A stretch of DNA of 48,533 nt from Planctomycetota bacterium (GTDB lineage: Bacteria; Planctomycetota; Planctomycetia; Pirellulales; Pirellulaceae), in the NCBI GenBank assembly GCA_027619595.1, contig JAQCHP010000021.1, forward strand, positions 1 to 48,533, in the 5' to 3' direction. Position numbers and translations under genes: made by a program. This document shows, in pieces, positions 41,773 through 48,533 of the stretch. Positions within the stretch are counted from its first letter, which is position 1. The number at the start of each line of letters is the position of its first letter. Under the pieces are notes generated by a model. The model ran no database searches and was not told where the DNA came from. It worked only from the letters and a program-made list of their open reading frames with translations.

Positions 41773-43083
41773 ATGCCTGAACCCTTAAAAACCGGTGACG
41801 ATGCCGCATTTCTTCGGATAGGTGACCGTGAGGTCAAACTACCGATTCTGGTTGGTTCTGAAGGAGAAACCGCGGTTGATATTAGTCGCCTGCGGAGCGA
41901 AACCGGCTTTATAACACTGGACGAAGGTTACGTTAATACCGGCTCCGTTACGAGCGCCATCACGTTCTTGGACGGAGAAGAGGGGGTTCTGCGGTACCGG
42001 GGCTATCGTATTGATGTGCTGGCCGCGAATTGTGACTTTATCGAAGTTTCGTATCTCCTAATTTACGGCGAATTGCCCAACGCAGCGCAAAATGACGCGT
42101 TTCGCAGTGCCATCCGTATGCATACCATGCTGCACGAGGACCTAAAGCTGTTCTACAACGGCTTTCCTCGAGACGCCCATCCGATGGCGATCCTGTCTTC
42201 AGTGATAAACGCCATGTCGACGTTCTATCAAGACTCACTGAATCCCCACGATCCGGAGCAAGTGGAAGTTTCGATCCATCGCCTGTTGGCCAAACTCCCC
42301 ACGATTGCAGCCTACAGCTACAAGAAGTCGATTGGGCAGCCGTTGATTTACCCGCAGAACAACCTTGAATACTGCGAAAACTTCCTGCGCATGATGTTTG
42401 CCGTTCCGAGTGAACCCTTTGAGTCTGACCCGGATTTTGTTACTGCTCTCAATTTGTTGCTGATTGTTCATGCAGACCATGAGCAAAATTGCAGTACATC
42501 GACCGTGCGCATGGTCGGTTCGTCCGATGCAAATCTTTTTGCCTCGATATCTGCGGGGATTTGTGCCCTGTGGGGCCCGCTACACGGCGGCGCTAACGAG
42601 GCGGTCGTCAATATGCTCGAACGAATCATCGAGGACGGCCTTAACGTAAAGAAATACGTCGATATGGCCAAGGACAAGAACAATAATTTTCGCTTGATGG
42701 GATTCGGACACCGAGTTTATAAGAACTATGACCCCCGCGCTACAATCATCAAGGCTGCGTGCGATAAGCTACTAGCCAAATTGCAGCTGCAGGATCCATT
42801 GTTTGAGGTGGCTCAACAGTTAGAAAAAGTTGCGACCAGCGACCCCTACTTTGTGGAACGTAAACTGTATCCCAACGTCGATTTCTATTCCGGCGTTATA
42901 TATCGCGCAATCGGAATTCCCGTGCAAATGTTTACTGTTTTGTTTGCGATGGGGCGGTTGCCAGGTTGGATCGCCCATTGGAAAGAGATGCAGGATTCTT
43001 CTACGAAACGCATTTGTCGACCTCGACAAGTTTATACCGGTAGCCCTATTCGTGATTTTGTGCCGATTGCGCAACGTCGCTAA
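41773..43083 (+). CDS. gltA: Citrate synthase
   Basis: The 436-aa enzyme condenses acetyl-CoA with oxaloacetate. Signatures: EGVLRYRGYRIDVLA near residue 80, the helix with LIVHADHEQNCSTSTVR, catalytic His in LHGGANEAVVNML, GFGHRVYKNYDPRA, and the catalytic Asp in NVDFYSGVIYRAIGIP. Length and order match the hexameric bacterial type. The frame is open to a TTG at 41749; the ATG at 41773 has GAGGA 7 nt upstream and is preferred. Confidence 0.96.
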   Translation: MPEPLKTGDDAAFLRIGDREVKLPILVGSEGETAVDISRLRSETGFITLDEGYVNTGSVTSAITFLDGEEGVLRYRGYRIDVLAANCDFIEVSYLLIYGELPNAAQNDAFRSAIRMHTMLHEDLKLFYNGFPRDAHPMAILSSVINAMSTFYQDSLNPHDPEQVEVSIHRLLAKLPTIAAYSYKKSIGQPLIYPQNNLEYCENFLRMMFAVPSEPFESDPDFVTALNLLLIVHADHEQNCSTSTVRMVGSSDANLFASISAGICALWGPLHGGANEAVVNMLERIIEDGLNVKKYVDMAKDKNNNFRLMGFGHRVYKNYDPRATIIKAACDKLLAKLQLQDPLFEVAQQLEKVATSDPYFVERKLYPNVDFYSGVIYRAIGIPVQMFTVLFAMGRLPGWIAHWKEMQDSSTKRICRPRQVYTGSPIRDFVPIAQRR

Positions 43084-43409
43084 AGCCAAGCGAGGCTAGT
43101 TTCAACCGGGTTCGGACTTCCAATCTCGGCAGGGGCCACTGAAGACTGCGCTAGTGCTCGATCCCCGCAGCGAAATGGCTTTGCCACGAGGTTGCCCTTC
43201 TTAGTTTTTTCGTTGTTTTCCGTGTTTGGAAAACAACGCATGTCTCGGAATACTTCGCTCAGACCGATTCCCTGTCGTATTCCATCCAATCCCTACGATC
43301 TCTCTTTGTCTCGTTTGCTCGGCTTCCGTGAGACGATGCGAAATGGTGGTGCGAAATCGGTCTGCTGATGCGGGCCGACAGCTGGAAATCCTCTGAGCGG
43401 ATTGCCCTT
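43084..43409. other. Intergenic stretch between citrate synthase and WD40 gene
   Basis: No supported gene. It contains an 11-bp perfect hairpin at 43211-43238 and otherwise unstructured sequence; a weak forward frame from 43368 leads into the WD40 gene. Confidence 0.55.
43211..43238. terminator. Hairpin after citrate synthase gene, terminator-like
   Basis: CGTTGTTTTCC (43211-43221) pairs perfectly with GGAAAACAACG (43228-43238) over a GTGTTT loop. A T-run stands before rather than after it on the plus strand, so it is not a canonical intrinsic terminator; position 127 bp after the gltA stop still suggests a 3'-end role. Confidence 0.4.
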
Positions 43410-44426
43410 ATGAACCGAACTATTGTCGCTTTCTTTGTCGCTTCCGTGCTGCACATTGCGGATAGGTTGCCAGCAGATGAACGGCAAGGCGATTTGCAGG
43501 GTTCTGGTGCTGTCGTTACCTGTTTGGCAACCGATCCGCGCGGCAATTTGATCGTGTCGGGTGGCGACGACCACGAAATTCGGATCTGGAGTCGGGATGA
43601 TGGCAGCATGCTGGCACGGTATCGCAAGCATCACGATTGGATTCAGGACATACGGTTTAGTCCCTCCGGCGAACATTTTGCTAGTACAGGCAAAGATGGA
43701 CTGCTCTTAGTTTGGGACTCCGATGGGGACGGAAAGTGCCGAACCATCGCTCACAGTAAGCGATATTTACAAAGCTTAGATTTCGACCCTCAGGGGAAAT
43801 ATCTCGTAGTAGCTGGTGCTTCGTGTGATGTTCAGGTTTACGACACGACGAACTGGCGAGAGATGGATCCGATGCGGCATTCCATGCCATGCCCGGACGT
43901 TCGTTGCGTCCGCTTTTCGCCCAAGGCTGGCCAAATCGCGGCGTGTTCCCGTATCGGACACGTTCATCTTTGGGACCTTAACAGCGGAAACAACGTCCCT
44001 ACGATTCTTGGCAGCAAGCGTGACCGGTCGCAATGTCTGGCGTTCAGTTGGGACGGAGAGTGGCTTGCCGTCGGTGGCGAAGATCGTGAAATTCGTTTGT
44101 GGCACTTGTCGAGCCTCGACGGTTCACCCGAACCAACCAATGTGCTGTCGCTTGGAAACTCCAAGGTACTCAGTTTATCCTTCGTGGGCGCACAATTGCT
44201 TGCGGTAGGCGGGAGCGACAACCGCATTCGAATTTGGGATATCGCCGCGGGCGATCAAGTCCGGGAATTGACTGGGCATACCGGGTCGGTAAGTACACTT
44301 GCTTTTGCGTCGCAAAGCCTGATTTCTGGAAGCTATGACACGACGCTACGCTTCTGGTCCGATTCACTTTTCGAAACGAATTCGGCCCTTATGGCTCGGA
44401 TCAAGGTCACAAGCCAAAGTCCCTAG
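43410..44426 (+). CDS. Exported WD40-repeat protein
   Basis: The 338-aa product has a signal peptide (MNRTIVAFFVASVLHIADRLPA) and about seven WD40 blades: LIVSGGDDHEIRIWS, FASTGKDGLLLVWD, LVVAGASCDVQVYD, IAACSRIGHVHLWDL, LAVGGEDREIRLWHL, LAVGGSDNRIRIWDI and LISGSYDTTLRFW. Seven repeats would close one propeller, a protein-binding platform with no catalysis of its own. The frame is open to 43368 but the ATG at 43410 gives the signal peptide. The surface-protein gene follows 30 bp downstream, so the two may form an operon. Confidence 0.88.
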   Translation: MNRTIVAFFVASVLHIADRLPADERQGDLQGSGAVVTCLATDPRGNLIVSGGDDHEIRIWSRDDGSMLARYRKHHDWIQDIRFSPSGEHFASTGKDGLLLVWDSDGDGKCRTIAHSKRYLQSLDFDPQGKYLVVAGASCDVQVYDTTNWREMDPMRHSMPCPDVRCVRFSPKAGQIAACSRIGHVHLWDLNSGNNVPTILGSKRDRSQCLAFSWDGEWLAVGGEDREIRLWHLSSLDGSPEPTNVLSLGNSKVLSLSFVGAQLLAVGGSDNRIRIWDIAAGDQVRELTGHTGSVSTLAFASQSLISGSYDTTLRFWSDSLFETNSALMARIKVTSQSP

Positions 44427-44456
44427 GCACCTTTATCGCGATCAGGAACGGAATCC

Positions 44457-47400
44457 ATGCGCGCATCGAACTCACGTACTTCGACTTTCGGCCGGAGACG
44501 CCTAGTGAATCGGTCCAAAGTTCGCTCCGGGCTGGAGCAACTGGAGGCACGCTGCCCCTTTGCCGCTGATACGCTGCAGGTTGGCATGGTCTATTTGGAA
44601 ACGGATATCGGAAGCGATCTCCAAGGGGACCGCTTTGAACTCACTTTCTCCGGAGGAGCGGAAGGGAGTCAACTCACCAGCGTTTTGCTCGACAGCAATA
44701 TGGAACCATCAGCATTTGGTGTCGGCGACAATATTTTTGATACCATCGAATTTGGTACTTCAGGAGATAAATACGGCGCAGATCACGCGTTTCCGTTTCA
44801 AATCATATCGAGCGACGGAATTGGTAGCGTACGGGCCATTGTGACCGATGGATCCAGTCTGTTGCGGCTAGAATTCGTGGGGTTTGAAGCCGGCGATCGA
44901 TTGGTCTTCAGTATTGATGTGGACGAGATCGAGGAGTTTGATCTCCAGGAGACGAATCCGAACCGCATCCAAGAGGGAATCGACCCCATTACCTCGGGAG
45001 TTGAATTTCAAGGGACGAAGCTAACAGCGGAGTTCGAGGCTCCCAACTTTTATCCGGCGAGCGTCAATTCGGTCTTTCGGAATCGTTACGACGAAGCGCT
45101 GATTGCCACCGGACTCCAATTGCCCGCAGATGATTTCGATGGCAAACGCGATCGGTCCACTGGAGCGTTCGGGAAAATTGGGCAAAAACCATTGCCAATT
45201 TCGATATCGGGAAACGTTTTCGAGGACCTGAATCTTGATCTGCGTCGAGATGCGTCTGATCCGTTATTGGCGAATGTGGTGTTGGAGCTCTGGAAACTCA
45301 ATGACAAGGATACCTATGCATCAACCGGCCATATGGCGACGACCGACCAGGCCGGCCACTATATATTCAACGAATCACTCGAGTTGTCGCCGGGAGTCTA
45401 TCAAATTAGGGAACGGCAGCCGGTTGGATACCTGAGCGTCGGCGCAATTGCTGGAATGCGTTCGGACGGAAAGTCGACTGGTGCAACCGTCCCCGACAAC
45501 ACCGACATATTGACACAGGTCGAAGTACCAACAGGTGGCTTGCACGTGGTCAACTTGGATTTTGCCGAGGCGCGACCGGCCAGTCTTTCAGGTCACGTTC
45601 ACGCAGCCGGGCCCAATGGTGACTGTGTCGAAGACCCTGAGGTTGCCACACCCATTGCTGGTGTCCGAATTGAGCTATTCAACGCCGTAACCAACCAGTT
45701 CGTCGTGGAAACTGTGACAAATGCCCAAGGCATATACACGTTCGACGGGTTGCGGCCAGGTACCTACCGTGTTGTCGAACATACACCTACGGGATGGTTG
45801 GACGGCTCGGATCACATTGGCACGGTCGACGGACGATCTGTTGGGCGCATCGTTCGCAACGACGAAGTCGACGCCATCGTCCTGAATTCTGGTAGCCAAG
45901 GCATCGACTATGACTTCTGCGAGGTGCTACCCGCTAGACTGTCAGGTTCTGTGTTTCATGATCGAAATCTCAACGGAATTCGTGATGTCAGCGAAGAAGG
46001 TATTGCAAATGTTGAGATACAATTATTCAACGATCGGGACCAACTCGTCTCCCAAACGACCACTGATTCATCCGGTAGTTACAGGTTTGATAACCTCGAG
46101 GTTGGTAGTTATCGAATCCGAGAGATTCAACCTACAGCGTGGTTGGACGGTCGCGAACAACTTGGCGCCGTTGACGGACAGCCATCCGGAGTGATCGATG
46201 GAAACGATCGGTTTCGCGATATCCGTTTGCCAAGCAATGGTACGGGTGCAAATTACAATTTTGGTGAGTTCCTCCCCGGGAGTATCTCTGGTCGAGTCCA
46301 TTCCGATCCGGACCAGGACTGTTTCGTCGATCACGGTGAGTTGTTGTTAGCGGGGGTCCGAATTGAGCTGTGGTCAAACGGGTTGCTGGTGTCCACGACT
46401 CTTACGGACGAGAAAGGAGAATATCAATTCACGAACTTAGCTCCGGGATCGTACGCCGTTCGCGAGATTCAGCCTCTCGATTATTTTCACGGGGGACAGC
46501 GAGCGGGAACTGGGGGAGGCTTGACAAACACGGCAGACGAAGTATCCGCGATAACGCTCGTTTCAGGCCAACAGGCCACAGATTATCTTTTTTGCGAACT
46601 TCCTCCGTCAGAGATTTCAGGCTATGTATTTAAGGACGGAGCCGATGTTTCATTGAAAGCCGGTGAGTCGTTGCCTGTGGATATTTCTCTCGTGCGCGAT
46701 GGAAAGCGTTCTGATGGCGATATTCCAATCGCTGGCGTTACGTTGGAATTGCGTCATGGAATCACCGGAGTTCCGATTGCCTCGAGGGCCGCTTTGCCAA
46801 ACACCTATCGGGGAGACAAGGTTCAGGTGACGACCGATGCTTTCGGACGGTATCATTTTAAGGGATTGCCGAAAGGAAACTATGCGGTTTTTCAGGTACA
46901 TCCTGGTGGATATATTGACGGTGTTGACACGCCCGGCACGACGAGTGGAATTGCATTTAACGCTGGGAAGCTGGTTCCGCAGTCGATCCGGGAACAACTC
47001 GAGGTCGATCCTCTGAACGACGGGATCGTAAGAATTGCACTGCCACCGGGCATCCATTCTCGCGAAAACAACTTCAGCGAGATTCGCGTGATTCGACCCG
47101 AACCGCGCGTTCCGTTTGTGCCATTCAATCCTCCGCCTCCGACCCCGATCCCACCGCCTGCCGTCAATCGCAATGTAGAATTGCTGCCCGGACAGGCGAC
47201 CCGTCCACTGGTCCCCGATGTAAATTTGCCTCGCCTCGAAAATCGGATGCGGCGAGCCGTTGGTTACACGTGGCATTTGAGTGTGACCAATGGTGGGTCA
47301 CCCCGTCAATCGGCCGACTCTCAGACTTCCACCGTTCGATCAACGGCGCCGGTTTGGCAGCCGGTGGGATTGGTGAAGGAAGCCGATGGAAACAATGAAT

Positions 47401-48251
47401 GGCTGTTGTTTGACACCGATTCCCGCAGCAGAATCCATCGAAAAATTCGGTTTGGCAGCGCGTCTTCGCTCCCCATTGCGGGAGACTTTAACGGCGATGG
47501 AACGGCAGAAGTTGGAACCTACGACCATGGACATTGGTTTATTGATCTCAATGGAAACGGCGTTTGGGATAATGACGATCTGTGGGCGCGATTGGGTTAC
47601 CGTGGGGACCTACCCGTCGTGGGAGACTGGGACGGAGACGGGAAAGACGACATTGGAATTTTTGGTCGCGCCTGGCCGGGAGACCCTCGGGCTCTCGAAT
47701 CCGAGCCGGGACTTCCCGATGGCGAGAATCAAAGGGATACACAACCAAAGAACATTCCGCCGGCGGAAACTCAGGCAACACGCGGGCGACGCGAATTGCA
47801 AGCCACTGCTTTGGGACTGGTGCGTACCGATCTAATCGACCACGTATTTCACTACGGCGTAGCCGGGGATGCGCCGATCACCGGCGATTGGAACGGTGAC
47901 GGTATCCATTCCATCGGCGTATTTCGCCGCGGAGAATGGCGTCTCGATGTCGACGGCGATGGCCGTTGGACCGATGCGGACCGACTGCTGAAATTTGGTG
48001 AAGCTCGCGATGTCCCTGTGACAGGCGATTGGAATGGCGACGGCGTTGATGACATCGGTGTCTATTCCCAAGGAACCTTTCGGCTGGACGGGGACGCCAA
48101 CGGGATTTTGGATGCACGAGACATCGTGATTGAGACGGGCGAACCTGCCGGCCAGCCCGTTGTAGGCGATTGGAACGCCGATGGAATTGACGACGTAGGG
48201 GTCAACGTTGGCCGACGACCAAAGGCACCGCTTCGTCAGGCACGCAAATAG
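44457..48251 (+). CDS. Giant SdrD/Cna-B-like surface protein with FG-GAP/VCBS-like end
   Basis: The 1264-aa product begins with the basic N-terminal signature LEQLEARCPFAADT (about residues 28-41), the LExLExR-type leader typical of large planctomycete cell-surface proteins. A beta-rich region follows to about 245, then five SdrD-B/Cna-B-like repeats starting near 247, 375, 492, 607 and 718, each with GxVxxDxNxDG-like and DxxGxYxFxxLxPGxYxVxE patterns. A Pro-rich linker (about 895) leads to four or five calcium-binding-type repeats (GDWNGDGxxDIGVY, from about 1008 to 1250). It has no C-terminal anchor motif. Likely an adhesin or coat component. Confidence 0.9.
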   Translation: MRASNSRTSTFGRRRLVNRSKVRSGLEQLEARCPFAADTLQVGMVYLETDIGSDLQGDRFELTFSGGAEGSQLTSVLLDSNMEPSAFGVGDNIFDTIEFGTSGDKYGADHAFPFQIISSDGIGSVRAIVTDGSSLLRLEFVGFEAGDRLVFSIDVDEIEEFDLQETNPNRIQEGIDPITSGVEFQGTKLTAEFEAPNFYPASVNSVFRNRYDEALIATGLQLPADDFDGKRDRSTGAFGKIGQKPLPISISGNVFEDLNLDLRRDASDPLLANVVLELWKLNDKDTYASTGHMATTDQAGHYIFNESLELSPGVYQIRERQPVGYLSVGAIAGMRSDGKSTGATVPDNTDILTQVEVPTGGLHVVNLDFAEARPASLSGHVHAAGPNGDCVEDPEVATPIAGVRIELFNAVTNQFVVETVTNAQGIYTFDGLRPGTYRVVEHTPTGWLDGSDHIGTVDGRSVGRIVRNDEVDAIVLNSGSQGIDYDFCEVLPARLSGSVFHDRNLNGIRDVSEEGIANVEIQLFNDRDQLVSQTTTDSSGSYRFDNLEVGSYRIREIQPTAWLDGREQLGAVDGQPSGVIDGNDRFRDIRLPSNGTGANYNFGEFLPGSISGRVHSDPDQDCFVDHGELLLAGVRIELWSNGLLVSTTLTDEKGEYQFTNLAPGSYAVREIQPLDYFHGGQRAGTGGGLTNTADEVSAITLVSGQQATDYLFCELPPSEISGYVFKDGADVSLKAGESLPVDISLVRDGKRSDGDIPIAGVTLELRHGITGVPIASRAALPNTYRGDKVQVTTDAFGRYHFKGLPKGNYAVFQVHPGGYIDGVDTPGTTSGIAFNAGKLVPQSIREQLEVDPLNDGIVRIALPPGIHSRENNFSEIRVIRPEPRVPFVPFNPPPPTPIPPPAVNRNVELLPGQATRPLVPDVNLPRLENRMRRAVGYTWHLSVTNGGSPRQSADSQTSTVRSTAPVWQPVGLVKEADGNNEWLLFDTDSRSRIHRKIRFGSASSLPIAGDFNGDGTAEVGTYDHGHWFIDLNGNGVWDNDDLWARLGYRGDLPVVGDWDGDGKDDIGIFGRAWPGDPRALESEPGLPDGENQRDTQPKNIPPAETQATRGRRELQATALGLVRTDLIDHVFHYGVAGDAPITGDWNGDGIHSIGVFRRGEWRLDVDGDGRWTDADRLLKFGEARDVPVTGDWNGDGVDDIGVYSQGTFRLDGDANGILDARDIVIETGEPAGQPVVGDWNADGIDDVGVNVGRRPKAPLRQARK

Positions 48252-48293
48252 GTTGAACGAGTGCGTTGGCAGGCCGAGCGACGTTAGGTCCAA

Positions 48294-48533
48294 CTAGCCG
48301 TCGGACTTGATCTTCTCGATTTCCGCTTCGGTAGCCGCGATTTCGCGTATGAGTCGTTCGATCTCCGGCAGATCGTCCGGTTGACTCTTTTCGTCGATGA
48401 GCCGCAGCTTCAACCGCTTGAGCTTCTCTCGCAGAACGTCCAACTTCTTTTTTGCCTTTTTATCCGCCTCTTCAGAAGAATTCGTGGGTAAATTTCCTTT
48501 CGGGTAGTGCTCCGAGGTTGTGATACAGGGCGA
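48294..48533 (-). CDS. 3' end of a coiled-coil protein gene (5' cut by window)
   Basis: The minus-strand frame is open from the window edge to a TAG at 48294-48296, giving 79 residues. After a polar start it is a Lys/Glu/Leu-rich heptad region (KAKKKLDVLREKLKRLKLRL, PEIERLIREIAATEAEIEKI), a clear coiled coil. There is no start codon inside, so the N-terminal part lies beyond the window. No family is recognised. Confidence 0.7.
   Translation of the reverse strand, partial: SPCITTSEHYPKGNLPTNSSEEADKKAKKKLDVLREKLKRLKLRLIDEKSQPDDLPEIERLIREIAATEAEIEKIKSDG

Noticed and set aside
1-48533. CRISPR array, tRNA or rRNA genes, insertion sequences, phage integration sites
   Set aside because: I looked for regularly spaced repeats, T-loop motifs, transposase motifs and integrase genes and saw none.

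Overview
This window reads as chromosomal DNA of a planctomycete, most likely of the Pirellulales type. The evidence is the combination of cysteine-rich exported proteins of low complexity, a zinc-ribbon plus GYF-like (DUF4339) membrane protein, a DUF1844 gene joined to pyrG, an HTTM-domain protein, a ThuA-like secreted protein, a free-standing RNA polymerase alpha C-terminal domain, and a giant surface protein with an N-terminal LEQLEAR-type motif. Gene density is high, strands alternate often, and no rRNA, tRNA, CRISPR array, insertion sequence or phage gene was found. The assignment to a lineage is inference from gene content.

Layout. 1-9 kb: secreted ThuA-like protein, beta-CASP metallo-beta-lactamase nuclease (whose N-terminus extends beyond any normal start codon), an SDR/RmlD-like protein, Nudix hydrolase, site-2-type M50 protease, a hypothetical protein, and a LarA-like/YgfZ-like pair. 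9-18 kb: two cysteine-rich secreted proteins (9192-9785 and 15632-16135) that share a PGLLARL-type basic module, ApbE divergent from a cytochrome c'-like protein, a ClpP-like protein, a GYF-like/P-loop membrane ATPase pair, and an HTTM protein coupled to a small membrane protein. 18-30 kb: PolX, a large exported low-complexity protein, pyrG-DUF1844, an isolated mraZ with two identical 19-bp inverted repeats over its promoter, UvrC lacking its C-terminal HhH region, and two divergent phosphohexomutases. 30-32.4 kb: a four-gene minus-strand cluster (solo alpha-CTD, four-TM protein with an arrestin-like tail, small arrestin-like protein, P-loop ATPase), which is the best candidate here for an undescribed system. 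32.5-48.5 kb: PcrA/UvrD helicase, an OYE-family oxidoreductase, Mfd, a parvulin PPIase, citrate synthase, a WD40 protein, a 1264-residue SdrD-like surface protein, and the 3' end of a coiled-coil gene.

How the genes work together. There is a concentration of DNA repair functions (PolX, UvrC, PcrA/UvrD, Mfd); UvrC, UvrD and Mfd act in one pathway, transcription-coupled nucleotide excision repair, although they are not one operon here. A second theme is the cell envelope: at least eight products are exported or membrane-bound, several with Cys-, Pro- or Gly-rich composition. Pairs with overlapping or nearly touching reading frames (pyrG/DUF1844, small membrane protein/HTTM, the arrestin-like cluster, mraZ/small ORF) suggest translational coupling. 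All function calls are from motif recognition by eye; no database search was possible.
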